Assembly: GCF_000213175.1 (NCBI RefSeq)
Contig: NW_009799104.1
Coordinates: 1,736,668 to 1,800,667 of the forward strand
Reading direction: 5' to 3'
Length of the DNA stretch: 64,000 bases
Origin: Neurospora tetrasperma FGSC 2508
Taxonomy: Eukaryota > Ascomycota > Sordariomycetes > Sordariales > Sordariaceae
This document shows positions 52,948 to 64,000 of this stretch, piece after piece. The notes under the pieces were generated by a model. It did not search any database, was not told the origin of the DNA, and worked only from the letters and a program-made list of their open reading frames with translations. Within the stretch, counting starts at the first letter, position 1. Every line of letters starts with the position of its first letter. A program made the position numbers and the translations under genes.

Positions 52948-54957
52948 CTACCCCCGCTGCACAACCTCCTCCTTGGCCTTCTTCACCACATCCACCCAAA
53001 TCGGCGGCCGTCTCCTCCTATCAGCGCCCGCCTCCTCACACACGGCTCCAAACTGCAACAACTGCTCCTCTGCGCACCACTCTCCCATAGCCATCAATCC
53101 TACGGGCACCTCCCCTCTCCCTTGCACGTCCATATCGTTCACCAACCCCGACTCTGGACTGACAAACCCAGCGGGCACCGAGATACTCGGCAGTCCACAG
53201 AAATTCGCCAGCCAAACATACTCCATGCTCTGCAGCGTTCTATCCCCATCATTCACGCCCCACTTCAGCTCGCTCTTGCTCTTGATCGGCAAGCCCTCGC
53301 AGCTGGTTGTGGGGGTGACAATCAACATCCCCGGGTATTGCTGCCACAGCCAGGAGAGGTGCTGCATCAGGACGCGGCGCAGCTTCATGGCTAGCATGTA
53401 ATCAGAGGCAGGCGTGACGGTACCAAGGGCGATAAGGATGCGGTTGCCGTAGGTCAGGTTGCTGGTTTCCGGGAGGAGGGTGGCGGCGTCGGTCAGAACG
53501 GTGATGGCGTGCGCGATTTGGCCCTCGGGAAGGAAGGGGATGTCTATTTCCACGGCCGTGTAGCCGTGGTCGGAGCAGAGGCGCCGGATCATGGTGTTAC
53601 AGAGGGTTTGAATGGCGGGCGTGGCGCGAGCGAACCAGGCGGAGGGGATACCAAGGACTTTGGGGTGACTACCGCCATTGGGAGGGCCGGTCAAGCTGAG
53701 GCGCTTCAAGGGCGGGAAGGGAGAGGACGGGTGAGGCTTGCAGATAACTTGGAAGACGGTGGCGAGGGACTTGATGTCCGCAGCGATGGGACCGAGACAG
53801 GCGCAGGTCAGGCAGTGGTTTTGGCCGGGCTTGAAAGAGAGACGGCCGTGGGTGGGCTTGATACCAAACACGCCGCAGAGACTGGAGGGGATGCGAATGC
53901 TGCCGCCGCCGTCGCTGCCGAGACCGATAGGGATGAGACCGGCACTGACGGCATAGCCGGTGCCAGAGGAGCTACCGCCTGTGTAGTAGTTGGGGTTGTG
54001 AGGGTTTCTGGGAGTACCGTGAACCGGGTTGTTGCCGGTGGTGTCGAGACCGAATTCGTGCATGGAGAGCTTGCCGAGGATGATGGCGCCGGATTCTTGC
54101 AGCTTGCGCACACACCAGGTCGTGATGGAATCTTCCTCGTGGATGGTTCCCGTGTAGATATTTTTCGAGCCAAGGTTGGTTTCGTAGCCGTCAATGTCGT
54201 ACTCGTCCTTGACACCAGTAGGAACGCCATCCAAGGGACCAAGAGAGCGTCCTTCCTTGTACCGCTGCGTCGACGCCGTTGCCGCAGCCAAAACTCTGTC
54301 CACCTTGCTGTCGAACCATGCTGAAGAGTACTCGGTAGGGTTCTCGACGTCGCGACGGATCAGGGGCAGCAGAGCTTGGGCAACGTCCAACGGTGTGAGT
54401 GCGCCTGAGAGGTAGAGTTTCCGATAGTCCTCCACTGAGTAATAATTTGCCTGGGGATATCTGTGGCGGAGGTCGTCTCGCTTGGCCGCCTCAGTTTCCG
54501 GGATTTCGTCATCCTCAAGGTCATCCTTAACTTCATCGGTAGTCTCAAAATCCGGATAGGGTACGATCTGAGGCTCAAACCATGGCTCATAGTCCTCAAT
54601 ATACGGGCGAATCTTGCGAAGGTCGCCGAAGCCGGCGTTGCGCCATATGATCTCTCTGATAAAGCGAACATATTCCAAACTGCATGATCGGTGTTGGTTC
54701 AGCATGCACATAAAGCGACTCTCTCTTGAAAAGAAGAACTTACATGAAGGCAGCGGCGCAAATGATCCAGCCGCGAATGGGCGGGTTGGACTTTCTCTCC
54801 ACCACATATGGGACATCCGGACTGTGAATACCAGTCAGCACGTCTGCTTAATTTTCAGCGACGATCACAGCGACGGCTGCAGTATTGAAAGCTGAGCTTA
54901 CCCTCTCAAAGGGTCTGGATAGTTCAACAGTCTTTTGGACTGTGACACCGAACCCAT
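52948..54957 (-). CDS. Amidase signature family enzyme with N-terminal membrane segment
   Basis: A Ser-cisSer-Lys hydrolase of the amidase signature family. I build exons 54902-54957 (ATG 54957, MGSVSQSKRLLNYPDP), 54744-54821 and 52948-54679, giving 621 residues. The introns are 80 and 64 bp with GTAAGC/CACAG and GTAAGT/TGCAG ends, and the joins read LRG-PDVPYVVERK and AAAFILEYVRF. Residues about 32-45 (RGWIICAAAFILEYVRF) may be a membrane segment. The catalytic Lys is in GVPTGVKDEYDIDG, the cis-Ser and loop in TGGSSSGTGYAV, and the nucleophile region is GSDGGGSIRIPSSLCG. The usual motif there is SDTGGSIR, so Thr is replaced by Gly. An acidic linker lies at about residues 80-110. The substrate is unknown; Glu-tRNA amidotransferase is unlikely given the N-terminal extension. 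Confidence 0.85.
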
Positions 54958-56925
54958 TTTTTGTGACATGACGCAAAGACCATGTAATTGGTGAAAAGTT
55001 CAGGTCGATGAGTGCTTGACGCTGCAAGGCAAGGAAAACTGCAGCAGAAAATGATGCGTATGCATGCAAAGATATGACTTCTTCACGTGCTGGCGAGAAT
55101 GCGTGAACGGTGATGATACGACAAGGCCCGTTCCGTGTCCTTTTTTTCAAGTTACCAATTTTGGGCAACAAGAACTTGAGCCTTCAGTTGTTTTCGATGT
55201 AAACGTTTGGATAAGAGCGAGTGGATGTCTCTCCTGGATCTTTCGGTTTGATGCCTGATAGCGAACGGCGTGGCGACTGGTTCGTTGTGACTGGTGACTG
55301 GCACCAGAGGAGAAAGAACGAAGGACACGTAGGGTGTGGGTGAGTAAGGTTCAGCGACAAGTCAACTTGGTCAAGAGACACCGCGAGTCACGGTTGGTGT
55401 TTGAAAAGAGACAAAGCGTGACGGACGCTGTGAACTTGTGTGCGTGTATGTGTGTGTGTGTGTGCAATCTCGCCGGTAGCCTGATACTTCACCGTCCCTG
55501 CATGTTTCATCCTGAGGCTTCTATGGCAGTCTGACATCTGTCATCCGCTGCCTTTTGATATCTAGCATCAGGCACTTGGAGAATCAATCCCCATGTTGAC
55601 TCAGGCATATGACATGTCTAGGGTCTATCATTGGTGCAACCATCGCCATTTGCAATGCAAGCGCTGTTGCGATGGCGCCTCTATGGAGATGGACGCTGTG
55701 GAATGACGACAACCGGAAGCGGTCAAAGTCCGATTGAATGGAAGCTAGTGGAGGTGTGCCCTTCCGCTCGGACTCTTCGTCGGCCTTCATGTTCCTGACT
55801 CTAGGGTCCCCGAGACGTCCGAACGACAACCGTGGATCGTGTCATCCAAAGTTTATATATAGAGTATGGTAGGTACCGGTATCTGTTGTTGCTTGTTTTG
55901 CATCATCACTGACATATGGCAGCTGAGCCGTGGTGCATGCATTTTTCAAAAGCGAGCCGACCCGCCCATCCACACGGCTTATTCCATTGCTTCGTTAAAT
56001 GTCACTTGAGGCTCATGTCACTGTCAACGACACTGGAGAACTTGGACACTATTTTCCACTATTTGAGACTGATAGAAGGGGCTACAGCATAGCCCCCTTC
56101 AAGTTCTCGCTACAATGGCAGATCGGCCCATGGACAAGGTTCGTCGGTCGATGGTTAGGCCACCAGCGTGCTTGAGGTGCCCATGAAAACGAAGACCGTC
56201 GTCGTTGTAAACATGAGCCCGCTGTCAACGATGGGATGAACCGTGACCCAGCAGATTTAAGAAATGACTGTCCTGCTTCATAGTACGTGACTCTGCAAAT
56301 TCTGATTCTCTCGTCCCAAGTCAAATAGCATGAATCGAGTCGATGCTGGAGGATCAACCTAATTATTGTTGACGACGTCAGAACCCGCGATGGGCCCCTG
56401 TTCAGCTCTTCAGCATCACAACCTGAAGACGGAAAGCGGATGATGACCCCGCAGTAGTCATGCGGGGTCTCAAAGCTGTTAAATGCAAGATAGAAAGAAA
56501 GCCTGCTCTTCTACAACTGGCTAACGTTATCTTAACTCAACTTTGTGCCCTGCACTCGCAACCTGAAAGGTTCCCCCGGCTACCTATCGGGGCCCGTTGC
56601 TTGGTCACCCCCTGGCGACCCCCGCTCCCACCGATTCACAGGAAAGCGGCCCAGGGCGAAAGTCGGGAAAGCGCAAACAGAAAAGCAAACGCTACCATAG
56701 GTTTCTTTGGCCAATTTTGACATTGGCTCATCCTCAGGTTGAATTTGGGCACCTCCAGTCAACACAATTCTCCCCTCGACACTGGGCCTATCTTAACAAA
56801 CGATGAATAGTGAATTCCAGCCGTCTCGTCTTTTTTATCCACCTCATGTTCATGCCACAGCGCGAAACCAGCGGTATTCTATCACGCACATCCTTTAAGC
56901 GACGACCATAGCCTTTTCACCTGGG
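54958..56925. promoter_or_regulatory. Divergent spacer between amidase and CUE-Smr genes
   Basis: This is 2 kb between outward-facing starts. A TG microsatellite lies at about 55440-55463. No gene is supported in the open frames here. Confidence 0.4.
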
Positions 56926-58324
56926 ATGGGGGGAAGGAAAACGAAAAGCCATGTGAAGCCATCAGGCTCTCCCTCATATGAGGGAAAGGCTCGGTTGGAG
57001 TCTGTTGACTCCCTTCTGGAACAACTCTTTGTAGGTTCAAGCCGGATTGGAACACACAACACTTATCATATCATCATGTCACGGAATCTTTTTTTTTTTT
57101 TTTTTTTTTTTTTTTCTTCACAAAAAATCAATTGTTTAACCATGGATTCTTCAACTGCAGGAGGAGTTTCGAGATCTGGATCAGTCACTCATTCTTGCTA
57201 TTACCCTGGAGCGAAACATCCAAACGGACTATGACGACATCAAGGACATTCTCAACACACTGGCGCAGACTGCTTCATGTGAGGCCTCGACGTCGTTCGA
57301 CCCCTCCGGAATGGGCATGTCGGTCGAGGGGGCAAACGGTGATGAAGTCGATCACAGCATCATGTCCGAGTCTTTGGCTACGGAAAATGCCACAACGATA
57401 TCCGACTCCATCTTCTCCTTCGAGTCCTCCTCGTCGTCCGAGGACCTCAAATTTTGCGATTCATCAGACCTGAACGAGCTGGATAAGGTCGAGCGACTTC
57501 GTCTGGTGTTTCCCAACTTCAAGGAGCACACCCTCAAATTTGTGCTTAAACAAAGCGGAGGCGACCTTGACAGGGCCTTTGACGATCTTCTGACCCGGCA
57601 GCACCTCCACGAGACGGGCCAGCTGCCCAAGGGACTGGATGGCTTTCACGAGCCACAGGGAAGCACCGCAACCCGCAGAGGCAAGAACAAGTCCAAGGAC
57701 CAAAGCAGCAAAGGAAAGGCAAAACTTGCACTGAACTACGCAGTGGTGTTGCCGACAGTGGACAACGAGGAGTTGGAAGGGGCTAAGGGACCCATCCGAC
57801 CCTCGCCGTCAACACGGCGCGGCGGCATGGCAAGTTCACAGGTTGTCACCACCTTTGAGAGGGCGTCTACCCTTGTACCAAGCCCAGACAGTGAGTACGG
57901 AGTCTCCAACCTCTACGCGCAGGCTTCGGCTCTTGCTCGCAAGGGACCGTTGGGACGACAAGGCGCCATCGTTTACACGGAACGCGCCCGGGAAGAAGCC
58001 CGTGCCGCTGCCGAAAGGATATCGCTGGCATCCGAACAACTAGTCAACCAGAGAAGCACATACTGCAGTATCGATCTACACGGCGTCACCGTTTTGGACG
58101 GGGTGCGCATTGCCAAGGAGCGAGTCTGGCGGTGGTGGAACAGTCTGGGCGAGCACCGTAAGTCCAAGGCCAAGATGGAGGGATTCACGGTGGTTACGGG
58201 TGTCGGTCGTCATAGTTCGGGTGGCGTCTCGCGTCTTCGACAAGCTGTGGGACTTGCCTTGAAGAACGACGGTTGGAAGGTCGAGACGTTAACGGGCCAG
58301 TTTTACGTCACCGGGAGGGTCTGA
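56926..58324 (+). CDS. CUE and Smr domain protein (Cue2-like)
   Basis: Exons are 56926-57030 and 57161-58324, giving 422 residues. The 130-bp intron (GTAGGT donor, CTGCAG acceptor) includes a 25-T tract and joins LLEQLF to EEFRDLDQSLILAI, which continues the helical N-terminal region of fungal Smr proteins. A CUE-type ubiquitin-binding domain lies at about residues 140-180 (VERLRLVFPNF, then LKFVLKQSGGDLDRAFDDLL). A basic linker follows. The C-terminal Smr domain (about 335-422) has the DLHG motif (SIDLHGVTVLDGV) and VVTGVGRHSSGG. Yeast Cue2, with CUE plus Smr, cleaves mRNA in collided ribosomes during no-go decay. An equivalent role here is inferred from architecture. The N-terminal exon rests on splice sites and reading frame only. 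Confidence 0.82.
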
Positions 58325-59552
58325 TTGGTTTTGCGATGGGGATGAAGAGAGAGGGGATTATTTGCATATGTTGTCGCTGGGCTATTTTGGGTCATTTGCC
58401 TGTTCGCATGATAGCAGTGTTGAGCAGTTCATGGGTGTGATTTTTGGAAAAGTTGAGCTGGAGCGTAGAGGTATATTGTTTTGGTTATTTACTGCTTTGG
58501 CGTGTGGTCGTATTTGCGCTAGGATGTATTGATGATGATCAAGTAGAGATGATAGCGGATGTATGCTTTGAAGCACATATCAAGTATTGAGATGCTCTTG
58601 TCATACAAGTTTCTGTAGATAACCAACTAGTTAGTGTACATAGCTTGTACGTCGTCGTTGGTGACGGTGGCCAAGGACGAAGACGGTTCGACACGAACCC
58701 TTCATAGTAAATACTTGACCGCCTGCCGTATCCAGCTGTTAGCCAGGTCTTGGCCGGGATTCACAGCTGTGGACTTGTCCCGCGTGATCGATTCTCAGGG
58801 ACTTGAGGGACAGGTGCATGAGTTGTCGCGGCCTGGGCTGGCGGCCTCTACCAGTCGTTTCCTACCTCGACGGAGTTCTCCTCCCACCTTTTGCCCCAGT
58901 CCGAAAACAGCCAATCAGAAAACACAGGGCGTCTTAGCTGCCTTCAGTTGATGACGCATGCATACCTAGTAAGTACCTAGCCAAACCAACGCGACCACAG
59001 CGCTGGCAGGCACGCAGGCACCTCATCAACTGAAGGGAAGCCCCAGGACCAGAGCGGGAGCTTCCAAGTCATCCGTTTCATGCCTGGGGCAGGGCAAGTG
59101 CCAGTTTCAATTTCCAGTTCCGGTTCAGTTTCCCATCTCCAACTCCCATTATCAATAATCGGAAAACAGACGGGAGGTTCTACCATCCATCATCGCCGTC
59201 TGGGATTCTGGTCCACTAATCAATCCACTATCGCCTGGACCCGACCCGATCATCTAGGTCCTCTCTCTATCTACCGAGACATCGACGGTCAACAACAAGT
59301 TGACGTCGAACAACTCGAAGCGACCATCAAAAGTGACCCCGAGGACCTTACCGTACCTCCATCGCTGATCTGACGACGACTATTGGTATCATACCATATG
59401 CAACCTGATACATAGGTCCTACATCAGTCTCCCTGGAAGAACGTTGGCCGGACCAACATTGAGCGGGAACTCCCCATTGCATCCAAGCCGCCGAGCGGCA
59501 ACGGCAACGTCAATAATAGCGACGACGTCCTGCCCTTGATTGATTCTCGACC
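58325..59552. other. CUE-Smr 3' flank and NPC1 promoter/5' UTR
   Basis: No gene is supported in 1.2 kb between two plus-strand genes. Confidence 0.4.
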
Positions 59553-62500
59553 ATGATAAAGCTATCCACGCTTGTCGTGGCCAGCGGCGGGCTCCTACTA
59601 TCAGGTCTGGGAAGTGTCACAGCCGAGATATATACGCCAAAGCACGAAGCTGGACGATGTGCTATCAGAGGCCACTGCGGATCCAAGGGTCTCTTTGGGA
59701 GCCAGTTGCCCTGTGTTGACAATGGCTTGGCCGAGGAACCCGACGACTATCTCCGTCAACAACTAGTTGATCTCTGTGGCCCTAAATGGAGTACAGGGCC
59801 GGTGTGCTGCCTGCCTGAACAGGTAATCCCTCTTTCGGCTCGTCGGGTTAACCAAGCAAGATGCTGATATTGACCCTTACTGCAGGTCGACTCGCTCAAG
59901 TCCTCTCTATCGACAGTGAACCAAATAATATCGTCTTGCCCGGCGTGCAAAGACAACTTCTTCAACATGTTTTGCACCTTTACATGTTCTCCCAACCAGT
60001 CGCTGTTCGTCAATGTCACCAAGACGATTGAAAAGAAGGGCAAGGAACTAGTGACCGAGCTGGACCAATTGATTTCTGAAGAGTATGGAACCGGCTTCTA
60101 CAACAGCTGCAAGGACGTCAAGTTTGGTCCTACAAACTCGAGGGCCATGGACCTGATAGGCGGTGGTGCCAAGAACTACACCCAGTTGCTCAAGTTCCTT
60201 GGCCAGGAACGCTTCGGTGGCTCGCCTTTCCAGATCAACTTCCCTGTCGAATACGCTGAGCCCGACATGAAGCCGTTGCCCATGAAGCCCAAGAAATGCA
60301 ACGACGAGGACCCCAACTTCCGTTGTGCCTGCGTCGACTGCCCAGAGATCTGCCCCACGCTCCCGGACGTCGAACAGGCTGGGTCTTGCCATGTCGGCGC
60401 ACTACCGTGCCTGTCATTCGCTTCCATCTTGACTTACAGCGTCATCTTGTTTATTTCCATCGCTGCCGTAGTCGGCCACATTGCCTGGAAGAGACATGCT
60501 AAGCGCAGGAGTGAAAGACTCCGTCTTCTCACTGATGCTGCCCCCAGCGACGACGAGGATGAGGGAGACTTGACCCAGAACGTGGCCATGATTGACCGCC
60601 CCCAAAAGACATATATTATCAACACATGGTGTGATTCTGCTTTCAGCAAGCTGGGATATATCGCGGCCACGTTCCCGGCCATTACCATTGTCACCAGCAT
60701 TCTGATCGCTAGTGTCCTCAGTCTTGGCTGGTTCCATTTTGAGCTTGAAAAGAACCCGGCCCGTTTGTGGGTGAGCCCAACTTCACCAGCGGCCGAGGAG
60801 AAAGCCTTCTTTGACTCCCATTTCGGCGCCTTCTACCGCGCTGAGAAGGTCTTCCTTGTGAACGATACCAACCCCTCCGGTCCTGGACCCGTCCTGAGCC
60901 GTGATACTCTCCTCTGGTGGATGGATGTCGAGAAGAGCGTTGCGGCGCTCAAGGGTGCCAATTATGGAAGCAGTTTCCAGGACCTGTGCCTCAAGCCCAC
61001 TGGTGATGCTTGCGTTGTTCAGTCAGTTGCTGCTTACTTCCAAGACGATCCCGACTCTGTTGATCCAGAGACTTGGCAGAGCACGTTGCGGACTTGCGCC
61101 GCGTCCCCGGTGGAGTGTCGCCCTGCGTATGGGCAGCCTCTTGACCCTAGCATGATTCTTGGCGGATACCCAGAGGGCGGCAACGTTGCGGAAGCTTCAG
61201 CTATGACTGTTACCTGGGTGTTGATCAATCCTCCTGAAAACTCTCCCGAAGTTGACCGTGCGATGGACTGGGAAGTGGCACTCAAGAACCGACTGTTGGA
61301 AGTGCAAGATGAGGCCAAAGAGCGCGGTCTCCGCCTTTCCTTCTCTACCGAAATCAGTCTTGAGGAAGAACTCAACAAGTCCACCAACACCGATGCCAAA
61401 ATCATTGTCATCAGCTACATCATCATGTTCTTGTATGCTTCGCTCGCTCTTGGTTCTACTACCCTGACCTTCAAGGACTTGATCCGCAACCCGGCTGTCT
61501 CGCTGGTTGAGTCCAAGTTCACACTCGGTATCGTGGGCATCGTCATTGTTCTCATGTCAATCACTGCCTCGATTGGTCTCTTCTCCTGGGCTGGCTTGCG
61601 GGCTACCTTGATCATCGTCGATGTCATTCCGTTCATCGTTCTCGCTGTTGGTGTGGACAACATCTTCCTGATTGTTCATGAATTTGAGCGTGTGAATATT
61701 AGCTACCCTGACGACATGGTTGAGGCACGGATTTCTAGGGCTTTGGGACGGATGGGCCCCTCGATCCTCTTCTCGGCCTTGACCGAGACGGCATCTTTTG
61801 CGCTTGGTGCCTTTGTCGGCATGCCGGCGGTGAGGAACTTCGCCATCTATGCGGCTGGAGCTGTCTTCATCAACGCCATTCTTCAAGTAACCATGTTTGT
61901 TTCCGTGCTGACGCTGAACCAGATCCGCGTTGAGGATTCTCGAGCGGACTGCTTCCCTTGCATCCAAATCAAATCTGCTAGAGTCCATCTCGCCAGCAAC
62001 GGTGCAGGTCCGGCCCCGGTCTATCTTGAGGCTCCCGAGGAAAGTTATCTCCAACAGTTCATTCGCAAGGTTTACGCTCCTCGCCTGTTGGGCAAGAAGA
62101 CCAAGGCTGTCATTGTTATGATCTTCTTGGGCGTGTTTGCGGCTGGTGTTGCTCTGATTCCCGAGGTCAAGCTGGGTCTGGACCAGCGCGTTGCCATTCC
62201 AGACGATTCGTACTTGATTCCTTATTTCAACGATCTTTACGAGTACCTCAACACTGGTCCGCCGGTCTATTTTGTCACCAGGGAGTTTAACGCTACTGAT
62301 CGGGCGCAACAGCAGAAGGTCTGTGCCCGCTATACCACGTGTGAGCAGATGTCGCTTTCGAACATCTTGGAACAGGAGAGGAAGCGGACTGAGGTCTCTT
62401 ATATCTCGACGCCCACTGCCAGCTGGATTGATGACTTCTTTCAGTGGCTCAACCCCGAGAACGAGAGGTGCTGCATGGAGCGGCGGAGACCCTGCTTTGC

Positions 62501-63455
62501 GAATCGGACGCCGGCATGGAACATTACTCTTTCTGGCATGCCAGAGGGTGACGAGTTTGTCTACTACTTGAAGAAGTTCCTTAGTGCGCCAACAAATGAA
62601 GATTGTCCCTTGGGCGGACAGGCTTCGTATGGCTCTGCTGTTTTGGTTGACTCGGAAAGGGACACCATTCCGGCCAGTCACTTCCGTACAAGCCACATCC
62701 CGCTCCGCAGCCAAGAGGACTTTATCGACGCTTACGCCGCTGCCCGCCGTATCGCCAATGAGATCAGCGCCGAAACAGGACTAGACGTCTTCCCCTACAG
62801 CGTCTTCTACGTCTTCTTCGATCAGTACGCCAGCATCGTCTCGCTCACCGGCGCCCTCCTTGGCTCCGCCATCGGCATCATCTTCATCGTCGCCTCCGTC
62901 CTGCTCGGCTCCCTGGTCACAGCAGCAGTAGTCAGCTTCACCGTCGTCATGGCCATCGTCGACATCATCGGCGCCATGGCCGTCATGGGCGTCTCCCTCA
63001 ACGCCGTCTCGCTCGTCAACCTCATTATCTGTGTCGGTATTGCCGTCGAGTTCTGCGCCCACATTGCCCGCGCCTTCATGTTCCCGTCTCGCTCATGCAT
63101 GGAGCGCGCCAAGAACCGCTTCCGTGGCCGCGACGCGCGTGCGTGGACTGCTCTCAGCAACGTCGGTGGCTCCGTCTTCTCGGGCATCACGGTCACCAAG
63201 CTGCTCGGTGTCTTTGTGCTCGGTTTTACCCGTAGCAAGATCTTTGAGATTTACTACTTCCGTATCTGGGTCGCTTTGGTCATCTTTGCCGCCACACACG
63301 CGTTGGTCTTTTTGCCTGTGGCCCTGTCGCTGGTCGGAGGCGAGGGGTACGTTGACTCTGAGAGCGATGGAGGGTTGGAAGAGGATTTGGCGAGCCGACG
63401 GTATAGGGCTTTGGTGCCGGATGCTGATTCGGACTCGGAGGACGAGGGATTCTAG
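59553..63455 (+). CDS. ncr1: Niemann-Pick type C1 sterol transporter (NPC1/Ncr1)
   Basis: A vacuolar (lysosome-like) membrane protein that takes sterol from the lumen into the membrane. Exons are 59553-59822 and 59886-63455. The 63-bp intron (GTAATC/TGCAG) joins CCLPEQ to VDSLKSSLS. The product is 1279 residues, the usual size. A signal peptide (MIKLSTLVVASGGLLLSGLGSVTA) is followed by the Cys-rich N-terminal sterol-binding domain (CPACKDNFFNMFCTFTCSPNQS). A proline-rich linker and first membrane helix come at about residues 255-290. The sterol-sensing domain (about 590-770) contains GVDNIFLIVHEFERVN. The RND/patched C-terminal half has VGIAVEFCAHIARAF. The C-terminal tail is acidic (ADSDSEDEGF). 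A predicted metal or tail-sorting signal could not be judged. Confidence 0.95.
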
Positions 63456-64000
63456 AATGGCCTTGCCAGAACTCCTAGTAGTGTTGTACGCAAGGGAGTA
63501 GATGGGCCTGTCACCACGTCAAGAGGTGCTTTGCGCAAGGGAACTGCTACGAATGGACTTGCCAGTGATGAACTTTTTGGGGTGGGGATCATGGCGGCTA
63601 TTGCTCAAAGATGAGGTGTTTGATATATTTGAAAGGAGATATGGTATGTGACGTTTCAATGATGGAGATTGGAAGGTTGGATATTAATATGGAAGGTGTA
63701 TTACTCAGGGAAGCAACAGCGGAGGGCTTTGCGCGGTGTTATTGGTATAATTGTTCCAGGTCTCTCTCGACTTCTTTGCAAATTCCCTTTCTTTTTTTGT
63801 GTCGTTATGCACTTGGGTATCTTTTCCTTCCTTTGCAAGGGAAGGGAGTAGTGAGAACGGGTTTATGATCTTGTATGATAAAGCATTTATCGGTCAGTAC
63901 ATGTAAAAAATCATGATTAAGCATAAAATATGAAGTTAATATGCGCTGGATTGATGGGTATGAAGTTTGGGTGTCTGTTTTTTTTTTTGGGGGGGGTTTA
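63456..64000. other. NPC1 3' flank
   Basis: This is 0.5 kb to the window edge with no gene seen. An AATAT/ATTAA-rich part (about 63890-63945) may carry the polyadenylation region. The window ends in a T-tract followed by an 8-G run (63989-63996). Confidence 0.4.

Noticed and set aside
53509-54324. 271-codon plus-strand ORF in the amidase gene
   Set aside because: Antisense shadow; the amidase signature lies on the other strand.
61557-62714. 385-codon minus-strand ORF in NPC1
   Set aside because: Antisense shadow of a clearly conserved NPC1 exon.
1-64000. Secondary-metabolite cluster or mobile element
   Set aside because: The methyltransferase and amidase are isolated among housekeeping genes. 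No synthase, transcription factor, transposase, reverse transcriptase or terminal repeats were seen.

Overview
The window is nuclear DNA of a filamentous ascomycete, most likely a sordariomycete (Sordariales; Neurospora/Sordaria-like). The reasons are 50-250 bp introns with GTAAGT-type donors, CTAAC/CTGAC branch points and CAG/TAG acceptors; GC-rich third codon positions; long intergenic spacers full of microsatellites; and typical Pezizomycotina gene families. The species cannot be fixed from sequence alone. A run of N at 49335-50001 shows it is a draft assembly.

Layout. 1-4 kb: a DUF6604-type gene (minus) whose ORF is broken by a 17-bp tandem duplication, followed by a decayed 3' fragment of a tandem paralogue. 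5-14 kb: centrin/CDC31 (minus) and BUD22 (plus) share a 640-bp divergent promoter, followed by exocyst SEC3. 15-20 kb: a small GPI-anchor-like Thr-rich protein and a large disordered protein with an ASCH/PUA-like domain. 21-27.5 kb: the HECT ubiquitin ligase UFD4/TRIP12 in four exons. 30-36.5 kb: a SAM methyltransferase divergent from the branched-chain keto-acid dehydrogenase E1-alpha gene, a 100-residue membrane microprotein, and COQ5. 38-45 kb: a DUF2433 protein with a degenerate metallophosphoesterase fold plus an RGG tail, and a Zds-domain PP2A regulator. 48-50 kb: a secreted M43 metalloprotease whose large intron holds the assembly gap. 53-63.5 kb: an amidase-signature enzyme, a CUE+Smr protein (Cue2-like) and the sterol transporter NPC1/NCR1.

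The genes are unrelated housekeeping genes (secretion, ribosome biogenesis, ubiquitin, mitochondrial metabolism, sterol transport), each with its own promoter. I found no biosynthetic cluster, transposon, rRNA, tRNA or CRISPR array. The most notable observations are the double decay at the DUF6604 locus, the two frame-preserving introns inside the HECT domain, the DUF2433 architecture with a 9-nt first coding exon, and long poly-G/C tracts lying inside introns. I did not find a clearly new biological system; the nearest candidates are proteins of unknown function (DUF6604, the ASCH-like protein, DUF2433).
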